A stretch of 47,121 bases of DNA from assembly GCA_012270555.1 (NCBI GenBank), contig JAAXIC010000028.1, forward strand, positions 1 to 47,121. Reading direction: 5' to 3'. Each line of letters begins with the position of its first letter. Within the stretch, counting starts at the first letter, position 1. Origin of the DNA: Chloroflexota bacterium (GTDB taxonomy: Bacteria > Chloroflexota > UBA11872 > VXOZ01). The position numbers and the translations under genes were made by a program. Below the pieces are notes generated by a model, which saw nothing but the letters and a program-made list of their open reading frames with translations, made no database searches and was not told the origin of the DNA. Shown here piece by piece: positions 17,839-26,408 of the stretch.

Positions 17839-18537
17839 CTAAACGAAGTGTCGATCCAAGTGGCTTGGTAGCTCAGTTAACGCGTGTATAGCGCGGATTT
17901 CCTCGGCTACGGGAGCGACATCGCGACTGAGCAAGACGGCGTGGAGACCGGCCTGTCGCGCGCCGTAGTAGTCATTGTCCACGTCATCACCGACGTAGAG
18001 CACGCGGTCAAGTGGCAGCCCCAACTGTCTTGTTGCCTCGTGAAAGATGCCAGGGGCTGGCTTGGGCTTGCCGTAGTCCGCCGAGTTTACGGTCACACGG
18101 AACCAGTCTGCCAGGCCAAGCTCGGTCAGGTGCGTGCTGAGCAGGGCATTGTAGTTGCTCACGACACCGAGCGCCAGATCTCGCTCTTGTAGGCTCGTTA
18201 GCGCGGGCTCAACGTCAGGGAATACGGTCAACGCAAAGAGGTCGAGCAGATGTTGGCGCATGCGATCGCGCGGAAAGTCCGGTAGCACGAGTTCACTGAG
18301 CACGATGTCAGTGGCCGCATATTCCAGTTGGCGCAACTCTTCCGGGGTGCGAATGAGGGGGAATCGCTCCCGGTAGAGAGCCACCTCCGCGACGATCGCT
18401 CGCTCCGCGCGTTCAGGCGACGCCCGCACGCCGTCCGAGGCCAGCAGTCGGCACAGATGTGCCACCGGTGATCCTGCCGAGACCGGCGCAAAGAGCGTGC
18501 CAAACGCATCGAATAGGACGGCATTCAACCTTCGCAC
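17839..18537 (-). CDS. HAD-superfamily hydrolase
   Basis: This 232-residue haloacid-dehalogenase-fold enzyme has motif I FDAFGTLF (nucleophile Asp near residue 10), motif II VVSNYN, motif III lysine in YGKPKPAPG and motif IV GDDVDNDYYGA. The helical cap sits between motifs I and II. It is most likely a small-molecule phosphatase, or possibly a dehalogenase. The start is a GTG with AAGGTG five bases upstream. It follows the NIF3-like gene by 47 bases on the same strand. It converges with the ComA-like gene, leaving 124 featureless bases between them. Confidence 0.85.
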   Translation of the reverse strand: MRRLNAVLFDAFGTLFAPVSAGSPVAHLCRLLASDGVRASPERAERAIVAEVALYRERFPLIRTPEELRQLEYAATDIVLSELVLPDFPRDRMRQHLLDLFALTVFPDVEPALTSLQERDLALGVVSNYNALLSTHLTELGLADWFRVTVNSADYGKPKPAPGIFHEATRQLGLPLDRVLYVGDDVDNDYYGARQAGLHAVLLSRDVAPVAEEIRAIHALTELPSHLDRHFV

Positions 18538-18584
18538 CGGGCACCTTCAACACTTCCGAATAGATAGAGTCCTCTAATTCCATG

Positions 18585-19370
18585 CTACCACCAACGCCAC
18601 GGCATGGGATTTTCGTAGAAGTGCACCGGTACTGCCGGCAACGTTGTCTGGAGTTCTTGGGCGTACTGGGCCAGACCGGGATTTTCGCTCACTTCATGAC
18701 TGGTTTCGATCATAGGCACGCCGGATTCCATAGCAAAGTGCATGCCGTAGTTGTCGCTCTCGCCGGCAATGAAAACGTCGCAGCCGTACTTGAGAATCGA
18801 CTGCATGTAGCCCACGTTCACAAAGAGGCCCAGGCCGCCCCAGGGCAATCCGGCCCGTCGCACCGGGGCCGCTGGATCGTGCAATGTGGCGCGCACCGCT
18901 TCCATGCCCAGCGCAGCCTTGACGCGCTCCACGAGTGCGCCATAGGTGGTGCCAGGTGGGAGGTCGTACGCTTTCAGATAAGGACCGTCGTTCACAACGG
19001 GCGCGCCGAGACCGAGCTTCTCAGCGAAGGCAGCGAAGATGCAATAGCGGTCGAGCGACCCGTGCGACCGAATTACCGCAATCTCGTATTGCGCAAGCAG
19101 GCCGAGACGCCGCTGGTTGACACGCCAACTCAAATACTCGACCGGCGTCGCGCTGCCCGGCGGACGCCACGACGGGAAGTAGAGGTCTTCGTGGGCGATG
19201 ATGAGATTGTCTCCGGCCTGGCCAGCATGTTCGATGGCATCGAGGCTTGCCATCCAGCACACTTGGATGCCGGTAACTTCCTGCTCCCGGTCGCCAAAGA
19301 GGATGCCTTCATCGCCGCCCGGCGGGCCGCAGGCGTCGATGATCGCTTGCAATACGTCTGTCGAGCGCAT
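18585..19370 (-). CDS. NIF3/DUF34-like dinuclear metal protein
   Basis: This 261-residue protein resembles the NIF3 (YbgI/YqfO) family. It has NLIIAHEDLYF near residue 55 in place of the usual I-x-H-H-P-L-x-F metal motif, a central HGSLDRY, and a C-terminal VFIAGESDNYG followed by SHEVSENPG. The usual second His of the HH pair is Glu here, so metal binding may differ. Function is poorly defined even in well-studied homologues. ATG 19370 follows AAAGGG and begins the similarity; an earlier in-frame start exists at 19439. It is likely in an operon with the HAD gene. Confidence 0.65.
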   Translation of the reverse strand: MRSTDVLQAIIDACGPPGGDEGILFGDREQEVTGIQVCWMASLDAIEHAGQAGDNLIIAHEDLYFPSWRPPGSATPVEYLSWRVNQRRLGLLAQYEIAVIRSHGSLDRYCIFAAFAEKLGLGAPVVNDGPYLKAYDLPPGTTYGALVERVKAALGMEAVRATLHDPAAPVRRAGLPWGGLGLFVNVGYMQSILKYGCDVFIAGESDNYGMHFAMESGVPMIETSHEVSENPGLAQYAQELQTTLPAVPVHFYENPMPWRWW

Positions 19371-19531
19371 TCCTTCACCCTTTTGCTCGTGCAACTTGCA
19401 TGATTGACTCCGCTGCCTCATGATAGCGGATGATGGCATGGCACAGTCGTTGCCTTCTAAATTGCAATGTGTACGCGTGCATAGTCTTCACGTGACCCGA
19501 CGTTTCGTCCCGGACTGTAGGGATTCAGAGG

Positions 19532-20905
19532 ATGCGGCAAGTCGAATTGGGGAGCACAAGAGCGGATGAAGTGCTGCCGGAACGCGCGCCGCTGTGGGCG
19601 GGCGCTGCCAAGACGCAAATCACCCCGCCAATTGGCAGTCTGCTCCAGAGCGGCATGACGATAGAGTCAACGGGCGTCCTCGACGACCTCTACAGCACGG
19701 CTGTCGTCTTGGATGACGGAGAGACAAAGGTCGCGCTGGTTGGCAGCGACATCATCTATATGGAAGCCCCGATAGCGGCGGAGATCCGCGCCCGCATCGC
19801 TGAACAGACCGGTATTCCAGGTGACAATGTCCTCTTGAATGCCTCCCATACGCACTCCGGGCCGAACATCTGCGTCATTTCGCCGTATGAAATCGACATG
19901 GAGTACCGCGAGTGGCTGATCCGGCAAGTCGTGGATACGGTAGCTAAGGCGGAAGCGGCCCTGGAACCTGCTTCACTAGCCGTCGGGGAAGCGGAGGGCT
20001 TGTTCGCCATCAATCGCCGCAAGGTGGTGGACGGTACGTCGAGCATGCTGCCGAACTACGAGGCAACCGTTGACAACCGGGCGCGGGTCTTGCGCTTTGA
20101 TCGTTTGGATGGTTCGGTGCTGGCCATAGTCTTCTCCGTCGCTTGCCACGGCACTGGCTTCGACTACCGGGGCAACGATCCACTCATAGGCGGCGACTAC
20201 ATTTCCCCGGCCAAAGACGAGATCGAGCGCTCGTTCGCCACGGAAGGGGCGCCGATTGCGGTCTTTCTCACCGGCTGCGGCGGCAATATCCGTCCACGTG
20301 TGCTCACGCCGGACGGCGCACGATTCCATCCGTGCACTCCAGCGGAGATTGCGGCGCTCGGCCGCGGCGCCGGCGCGGTTGCCGTGCGCGCCGCCCGCGA
20401 GAGCCACATGGCCGTGGGATATCCGCTTGCGGTGGCTCGAGAACAGCTCCCATTACCCTTCCAAGACCCGCCAACGCTTGAAGAACTGCGCGCCTATAGC
20501 GCCGACCCTCGCCGGAGCCGCTATCACGCCTGGGCTGACAATCTCATCACTATGCTCGAAAGAGGCGAGGAACTGCCGCGCACGGTGGACATGGAGGTGC
20601 AAGTCCTGCGGATCGGCGGTGTCTGCATCGTCGCCATGGGTGGCGAAGTGTTTGTGGAGATCGGACTCGCCATTGAGCAGGCGCTGCAGGAGAACCACGA
20701 GGTTCAAATTGCACTCACCCTCGGCTACAGCAACTCGGAAGTGGGCTACGTCTGCACGGCCAGCGCCTATCCCGAAGGCGGTTCCGAACCGGCAGACTTC
20801 TACCGCTGGTTCTGGTACCCTGCGCCGTTCAAGCCTGAGACAGGGGACTTCGTCGTGGAGCGGGCCGTAGTGCTCGCTCGGCGGGTCTGTGGACTGAATG
20901 ACTGA
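19532..20905 (+). CDS. Neutral/alkaline ceramidase-like protein, copy 1
   Basis: This 457-residue protein is similar to the N-terminal catalytic domain of neutral ceramidases. It has GAAKTQITPPIG at the start, the zinc-site ASHTHSGPN near residue 110, SVACHGTG near 205 and FLTGCGGNIRPR near 250. Neutral ceramidases hydrolyse the amide of ceramide to sphingosine and fatty acid. There is no signal peptide and no room for the C-terminal immunoglobulin-like domain of secreted ceramidases, which are longer. A cytoplasmic hydrolase with another substrate is therefore plausible. A paralogue follows 50 bases downstream. Confidence 0.75.
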   Translation: MRQVELGSTRADEVLPERAPLWAGAAKTQITPPIGSLLQSGMTIESTGVLDDLYSTAVVLDDGETKVALVGSDIIYMEAPIAAEIRARIAEQTGIPGDNVLLNASHTHSGPNICVISPYEIDMEYREWLIRQVVDTVAKAEAALEPASLAVGEAEGLFAINRRKVVDGTSSMLPNYEATVDNRARVLRFDRLDGSVLAIVFSVACHGTGFDYRGNDPLIGGDYISPAKDEIERSFATEGAPIAVFLTGCGGNIRPRVLTPDGARFHPCTPAEIAALGRGAGAVAVRAARESHMAVGYPLAVAREQLPLPFQDPPTLEELRAYSADPRRSRYHAWADNLITMLERGEELPRTVDMEVQVLRIGGVCIVAMGGEVFVEIGLAIEQALQENHEVQIALTLGYSNSEVGYVCTASAYPEGGSEPADFYRWFWYPAPFKPETGDFVVERAVVLARRVCGLND

Positions 20906-20955
20906 GTGATGCTCTTGATGGTAGCTGTACTGCTTTTGTAGTAAGGAAGCGAATT

Positions 20956-22353
20956 GTGCCAGGAAACGTCCGCATGGGTGCGGTCAAGGTCAACATCACC
21001 CCACCGGTCGGTACGCATCTCGGCGGCTATGGGAATCGCCAGCGGCCGTCGGATGACATCCACGATGAACTCTATGCCACCGTGTATGTGTTCGCAGACG
21101 ACGCCACAACCGTTGCCGTCGTCGGCGCTGATCTCGTCGACATTTCCTTGACGCGCACGCACGCCATTCGCAGGAAGATTACGGCTGCCACGGGCATACC
21201 GGGCTCCCACGTCATGCTGGGCATGACTCACGCCCACAGCGGCCCCAATACGAAAGACTGGGGCGCGGGATTGCCGGGCGCCGGTGTTCCGTATCCGGGC
21301 GGTATACCGGATGAAGAACTCACTTATACTTTGCCTATCCTCGACCATGACTACCTTACAGAACTGGAAAACAAGCTCACCGGTGCGGTGGCTATGGCAG
21401 CGCACCGGCTACAGCCTGTGGTGGGAGACATTGGCACCGGCGAGTACGGCCTCGCCATAAATCGCCGCGGCGAGCGGGACGGCGAAGTGGTCAATTGCCC
21501 GCGACCCGACGGTCTCGTCGATCATTCAGTGCCCGTGCTGCGCTTTGATACGGAGAGTGGCGATCCGGCAGGTATCATCTTCAACTATGCCTGCCATCCG
21601 ACGAGCATGAGCGACAATTACGCCATCAGCGCCGACTATATCGGCCCGTCTCGAACCTTCGTTGAGGAGGTCTATCGTGATGATTGTGTGGTGGGCTTTC
21701 TGCTCGGCTGCCACGGTGACATTCGACCCAACTACACCGATGAAACGGGCAGTCGCTTTCGCTCGGCGACGTTTCCTGAGCTTGAGAGCGAAGGCCGCAT
21801 CATGGGCGCGGAAGTAGTAAAGACACGGGAGCGCATCAGCCCCCGTTCCCTCGAGGGAGTTGCCGCCGCTAGCACGCCCATCGTCGCCCCTTACAGCGAG
21901 CCGCCAACCGCGGAGTACCTGCGCGCGACGCTTCAGAATGGGGCGTATCCCGATAAAGGAAGAGGGCTGCCGTTCTCCAATGCGCGTTGGGCGCAGCGCA
22001 TACTCCGCCAGATTGAATCTGGCACTCTGGCCGACGGCTTGGAAACTGAGCTTCAAGTGATCCGCGTGGGACACCTCGTATTTGTCGGTTTTCCCGGGGA
22101 ATTCTTCTTGGAGTACGGCATGGAGACCCGCACGCGCGTAAAGGAGCAGTTTGGGCTGGATGTCGTCCACGTGAGCATGGCGAACGACATGATCGGCTAC
22201 GTGGCGTCGGACCGTGAGATTCCGCGCGGCGGCTACGAAGTCGGCTCCTTCCATGACGATGAATTGGCGCCGTCGTACTACGACTTTGGCACCCAAGGCC
22301 TCTTTGTCAACCGGGCGCTTGAGCTTGTGGGTGCGACTCTTAAGAATTCGTGA
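20956..22353 (+). CDS. Neutral/alkaline ceramidase-like protein, copy 2
   Basis: This 465-residue paralogue of the preceding gene keeps the same motif order: VKVNITPPVGTHLGGYG, GMTHAHSGPNT for the zinc site, NYACHPTSM and LLGCHGDIRPNY. It starts at GTG 20956 with AAGGAAG seven bases upstream. It also lacks a signal peptide and the C-terminal accessory domain. The tandem arrangement in one direction suggests duplication followed by divergence in substrate choice, because the regions between the shared motifs differ considerably. Confidence 0.75.
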   Translation: MPGNVRMGAVKVNITPPVGTHLGGYGNRQRPSDDIHDELYATVYVFADDATTVAVVGADLVDISLTRTHAIRRKITAATGIPGSHVMLGMTHAHSGPNTKDWGAGLPGAGVPYPGGIPDEELTYTLPILDHDYLTELENKLTGAVAMAAHRLQPVVGDIGTGEYGLAINRRGERDGEVVNCPRPDGLVDHSVPVLRFDTESGDPAGIIFNYACHPTSMSDNYAISADYIGPSRTFVEEVYRDDCVVGFLLGCHGDIRPNYTDETGSRFRSATFPELESEGRIMGAEVVKTRERISPRSLEGVAAASTPIVAPYSEPPTAEYLRATLQNGAYPDKGRGLPFSNARWAQRILRQIESGTLADGLETELQVIRVGHLVFVGFPGEFFLEYGMETRTRVKEQFGLDVVHVSMANDMIGYVASDREIPRGGYEVGSFHDDELAPSYYDFGTQGLFVNRALELVGATLKNS

Positions 22354-22567
22354 ACAGTCGCCATGCTGATCCTTGGGACACGTTTGGTTCCCGCAGACAG
22401 CATCCTGGCGCAGGACAACGTGGATCGATTGGGACAGCCAAGCCAGGGAACGACTGCAGGGAAGGGCGGCAGCGACGATTTGAAGGCATACGCCGCGCGT
22501 GCTACGCTAGGTTTGGCCTCCCATGTAGTTCCAAGCCGCTTTCAATTTCTCTATTGAGAGACCCTCA

Positions 22568-23536
22568 ATGCAGACCCCCATCGAACCCGGCATTCTTCTC
22601 CCCACGCTGGAACTCTGGCTCGATTCGCGGCGGGTGAAGCCGGAAGGATTTATCTCTCACGCTCACAGCGACCACCTGGCTTCGCACCATCACGTGCTTG
22701 CCACCGCCGAGACCATAGCCCTCGCCGCCCAGCGGATGAAGATCAAGCAGGCGCAGCCGCTGCGTTTCGGTGAGCCGATGGAGCGCGACGGCTACACGCT
22801 GACGCTCTTCCCGGCGGGCCATTGTCTCGGTTCGGCGCAGATTGCCATAGACGTGCGCGCCACCGGCGAACGCATCGTGTATACGGGCGATCTGCACCTT
22901 GGGGATGATCTCTTCGGGCAACCGGCAGAGCCTATCTCCTGCGACACCCTCATCATCGATGCCACCTTTGGCCATCCAGACTATGTCTTCCCCGCGCGCG
23001 CGGCCGTAAGCGAGGACGTGTGCGCGTGGGTGGAAGAAACTCTCCATTACGGTGAAGTGCCCGTTGTCCTCGCGTACAGCCTCGGTAAGGGCCAGGAGGC
23101 GCTGCACATCCTGCTTGAAGCGGGCTTCGCGGTGCACGTGCACGAATCCACCTTTGCCATGACCACGGTCTACCAACAAATGGGGGCGCGATTTCCCGGG
23201 CGGTTCACCCGCTGGCGCGGCCGGCGGGAGGAAGGGACGGTGGTACTGATGCCGCCGCACGCGCGCACCCGGCGCGAGATGTTCGGTCTTGCGCCGTACC
23301 GCACGCTCCTGCTCAGCGGCTGGGCGGCGGACCCTTCCTGCAAGTATCGGATGCGTGTCGACGAAGCGCTGCCACTCAGCGATCACTGCGACTGGAATCA
23401 ACTCAACGCCTATGTAGAGCAGGCACAGCCGCAGCGAGTGTTTACCATGTTCGGCCCGCAGCAATTCTCTGCTCACTTGCGTGATAAGGGCATCGCTGCT
23501 TGGCCTCTGGAAGCCCGGCAACCGGCCTTATTCTAA
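22568..23536 (+). CDS. Metallo-beta-lactamase/beta-CASP-type nuclease (ligase-associated exonuclease-like)
   Basis: This 322-residue protein of the MBL-fold RNA/DNA-processing group has the HxHxDH metal motif in ISHAHSDHLASHH, FPAGHCLGSAQI, then YTGDLHLGDD and the late PLSDHCDW. The overall pattern resembles the ligase-associated DNA exonuclease and CPSF73-like families, which cut nucleic acid 3' ends. In many bacteria the relative is encoded next to an ATP-dependent DNA ligase and an Lhr-like helicase. Neither is present here. The ATG at 22568 follows only a weak GAGAG. The 214 bases upstream contain no recognised feature. Confidence 0.75.
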   Translation: MQTPIEPGILLPTLELWLDSRRVKPEGFISHAHSDHLASHHHVLATAETIALAAQRMKIKQAQPLRFGEPMERDGYTLTLFPAGHCLGSAQIAIDVRATGERIVYTGDLHLGDDLFGQPAEPISCDTLIIDATFGHPDYVFPARAAVSEDVCAWVEETLHYGEVPVVLAYSLGKGQEALHILLEAGFAVHVHESTFAMTTVYQQMGARFPGRFTRWRGRREEGTVVLMPPHARTRREMFGLAPYRTLLLSGWAADPSCKYRMRVDEALPLSDHCDWNQLNAYVEQAQPQRVFTMFGPQQFSAHLRDKGIAAWPLEARQPALF

Positions 23537-23592
23537 ACAGAACAGTGGACCTAACGTCGCGTGGTTGTTGTCCGATTCAGCACTCTTGTCAC

Positions 23593-23622
23593 TTGCTAAG
23601 ACGCTCTCTTGGGCGATAATGT
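23593..23622 (+). promoter_or_regulatory. Possible promoter upstream of the PhyH gene
   Basis: TTGCTA (23593-23598) and TAATGT (23617-23622) are spaced by 18 bases in an otherwise featureless 239-base gap. The long 5' leader makes this tentative. Confidence 0.25.
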
Positions 23623-23775
23623 ATGAGATGTGCTGACTGGGATGATGGAAGCTCGCGTTAGGGTGGGCAGGGCTACGGTATTCGCCCATGTAGCCGCTCT
23701 TGCCTTCTCGCAGCGCGTCGGAGCTTTTCATGCCGCCTAAACATTTCTTGGCAGTCAACAGGTGGAGGAGAGACT

Positions 23776-24561
23776 ATGGCACAGGCGCTAGTTGAAGTAA
23801 CGGCCGAGGAGCAGGAATTCTACGCGGAGAACGGCTATCTGCTCGTCAAGGGTCTGGTTTCGGCGGAGGGTATAGCGAGACTCAAGGAGCGGTTGGAGGA
23901 GTACATGTACGACCGTCTGCCCGTGCCGGAAGATGTGAGGATTCAAGTGGAGCCACGAGTCGAGCGCGGCGAAGTGCCCTGGCCGGAGCGGCGCGGCGAC
24001 GCGTACCGCAAGATTGATCGGCTTGTCATTCACGATGACCGCTTCCGCGCGTTGGGGACAATGCCCGAAGTGGTGGAGCGCATGCAGGCGCTCATCGGCA
24101 GCAAGAACCTCAAGCTCTTTCGTGACTCCGTGCTCATGAAACCGGCACAGGTTGGTTCAGCCAAAGGCATGCACCAGGATTCTCCCTACTGGCCGATTGA
24201 ACCCATGGCTTTGAGTTCGTGCTGGATGCCTTTTGAGCCAGCTACCCCGGAGAACGGCTGCATTACCGCCATCCCCGGCAGTCACAAGCGCGGCGCCGTA
24301 CCCCATGAGCGCGTGCCGGACGACTTCATCGTCAACGAGAGCAATTACAATCCTAGCGACGTGATTGCTGTGCCAATGGAGGCGGGCGATGGCCTCTTCT
24401 TCCACAGCCTTTTGCTCCACGGCACCGCGCCCAACCTTACGGCGAACTCGCGGCGGGCGATCACGATGAGCTACATGGCTGCGGAGTTCCAGTACACGGG
24501 CGACGCGCCAAAGCCGGACTACCTGCGCATCTGCGGGGAAGACGTTCCCGGCGGCGTGTAG
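23776..24561 (+). CDS. Phytanoyl-CoA dioxygenase (PhyH) family protein
   Basis: This 261-residue Fe(II)/2-oxoglutarate oxygenase has the HxD iron motif in MHQDSPYW and the distal His in LLLHGTAPNLTANSRRAI, whose Arg would bind 2-oxoglutarate. A conserved PENGCITAIPGSHKRG loop lies between. Members hydroxylate a wide range of lipids and natural products, and the substrate cannot be predicted. The start is secure, with GGAGGAGAG directly upstream. It is followed after 68 bases by a transporter gene on the same strand, but with no clear functional link. Confidence 0.88.
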   Translation: MAQALVEVTAEEQEFYAENGYLLVKGLVSAEGIARLKERLEEYMYDRLPVPEDVRIQVEPRVERGEVPWPERRGDAYRKIDRLVIHDDRFRALGTMPEVVERMQALIGSKNLKLFRDSVLMKPAQVGSAKGMHQDSPYWPIEPMALSSCWMPFEPATPENGCITAIPGSHKRGAVPHERVPDDFIVNESNYNPSDVIAVPMEAGDGLFFHSLLLHGTAPNLTANSRRAITMSYMAAEFQYTGDAPKPDYLRICGEDVPGGV

Positions 24562-24629
24562 GGCAGTTCCCTTCCTGCGGTGAAGAGGGATAAAGGGAGA
24601 GTCCTCGCACAGCTTGAGAAAGGCTCCAC

Positions 24630-26363
24630 TTGGCAGCCCGCTTGAATGAGAACATCCGCTACGAGCCGGACGAGCAGTGTTCGCTATTTGCAGCAATAGC
24701 CGTTGGGGCGCAGGGTGTCCTGATCGTAGTAGCGCCTGCCGTGTTGATCGTTGCTATTACGGCTGTGGCGTCCGGCCAAGACGAGCGGTATCTCACATGG
24801 GCCGTGTTTGCCTCACTCATCATTGGCGGGACTGTCACGGCGCTGCAGGCGGCTGGGATTGGGTGGCTGGGCACACGCCACATCCTCATTACGGGTACCA
24901 CACCTAATTATGTTGCCGTTTCCGTCTTGGCGCTCCAGGCAGGCGGCCCGGCCACGTTAGCCAGCCTGATCGTACTTTCGTCGCTCTTCTACTTGGCGAT
25001 TGCCGCCTGGCTGCCTCGCCTGCGCCGCATTATCACCCCGGCCGTCTCCGGCACGGTGCTTATGCTCATCGCCACGATGATCCTACCGGTGGCGTTCGAC
25101 CGCCTGAAGGAGGTGCCGGCGGGCACGCCGGAGATAGCGGGCCCAGGTGTGGCGCTGGTGACGCTCGTTGTGACTTCCATACTGGCGTTGCGTGCTCCCG
25201 CGAATTGGCGGCTCTGGTCCCCGCTAATCGGGATTGGGGCGGGCTGCGCGGCGGCGGCGCTCTTCGGCATGTACGATCTGGAGCGACTCATGCAGGCGCC
25301 ATGGATCGGCATTCCTGCTAGTGGCTTTCCGGGACTGGAGTTGACACCGACGGCGGGCTTTTGGGCGCTGCTGCCGATGTTCTTGGTCGTCACACTGGTA
25401 CAGGCCATCAAGACAATTGGCGATGCGGTCGTCGTACAGCAGGTATCTCAGCGCAAACAGCGAGCGATGGATTTTCGCCTAGTTCAAGGAGCACTCTACG
25501 CCAACGGTATGGGTATATTGTTGTCAGGTCTTGCCGGCACGCCGCCCACGAGCGCCTATTCGTCATCCACCGTCTCACTCATCAACCTTACCGGCGTTGC
25601 CGCTCGCAGGGTTGCCTACGCCATCGGAGTCATATTCCTTATCCTGGCGCTCTTCCCCAAAGTAACCGGCCTGCTTCTCACAATTCCCAACCCCATTATG
25701 GGAGCTTTCTTGTTGGTTGCCATTGGCATTCTCTTTTTCGAGGGTATACGGACCGTCTCACGCTCGGGACTTGGCTATCAAGATGCGTTGGTGGTAGGAC
25801 TATCCTTTTCGATTGGGGTCGGTTTGCAGCACCAGAACATCTTCGAAGGCGTGTTGCGCGCGCCATGGGACTCGTTGCTGGGTAACGGCATTACCGTTGG
25901 CGCCGCGGTGGCGATTGCGTTGACCGTTTTGTTGGATGTGACCGGTCCGCGACGCCGACGTTTAGAAGTGCGGTTGGATAGTTCTGACCTTCCTCGCATT
26001 GACGCCTTTCTGCAAGAAGCCGCAACCAAGCTGGGTTGGAATACGGCCTCCACTGACCGGCTGCGCTCCGCCGGTGAAGAAACTTTAGCGAGTCTGCTGC
26101 AGCCGGATAACGTATATCCGACGGAAAGAGTGCCGCGCCTGCTAATCGTCGCACGCCCGGAAGGCAGCGCCGTGGAATTGGAGTTTTTTGCGGTGTTTGC
26201 GGAAGAAAATCTGGAAGATCGCCTCGCCCACTTGGACGAACAGACCGAGACCAACGACGATAGGGAAGTGTCGTTTCGTCTGCTACGGCACTACGCCACT
26301 GCGGTCCAGCATCAGAAGTACCACGGGTTGGACATCGTCACCGTGCGAGTTGAAGGCTCGTAG
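24630..26363 (+). CDS. NCS2-family (xanthine/uracil-type) permease with C-terminal GHKL-like domain
   Basis: This 577-residue protein has about 12-14 transmembrane helices over residues 18-437, as in nucleobase-cation symporters of the NCS2 group. Signature-like segments include TPPTSAYSSSTVSL and the substrate-region LVQAIKTIGDAVV. After a basic RRRR hinge it carries an extra soluble domain (about 445-575). That domain's LPRIDAFLQEAATKLGW, AGEETLASLL and the final FRLLRHYATAVQHQ pattern resemble RsbW/anti-sigma GHKL ATPases, but without a clear N-box Asn or G-box. Translation probably begins at TTG 24630, seven bases after AAAGG. The domain's role, perhaps sensing or regulation, is inferred. 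Confidence 0.75.
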   Translation: MAARLNENIRYEPDEQCSLFAAIAVGAQGVLIVVAPAVLIVAITAVASGQDERYLTWAVFASLIIGGTVTALQAAGIGWLGTRHILITGTTPNYVAVSVLALQAGGPATLASLIVLSSLFYLAIAAWLPRLRRIITPAVSGTVLMLIATMILPVAFDRLKEVPAGTPEIAGPGVALVTLVVTSILALRAPANWRLWSPLIGIGAGCAAAALFGMYDLERLMQAPWIGIPASGFPGLELTPTAGFWALLPMFLVVTLVQAIKTIGDAVVVQQVSQRKQRAMDFRLVQGALYANGMGILLSGLAGTPPTSAYSSSTVSLINLTGVAARRVAYAIGVIFLILALFPKVTGLLLTIPNPIMGAFLLVAIGILFFEGIRTVSRSGLGYQDALVVGLSFSIGVGLQHQNIFEGVLRAPWDSLLGNGITVGAAVAIALTVLLDVTGPRRRRLEVRLDSSDLPRIDAFLQEAATKLGWNTASTDRLRSAGEETLASLLQPDNVYPTERVPRLLIVARPEGSAVELEFFAVFAEENLEDRLAHLDEQTETNDDREVSFRLLRHYATAVQHQKYHGLDIVTVRVEGS

Positions 26364-26408
26364 AGAGTTGCTCAGGCGCATTTGAGCCTATTGGAGCACA
26401 GGCCCGCC

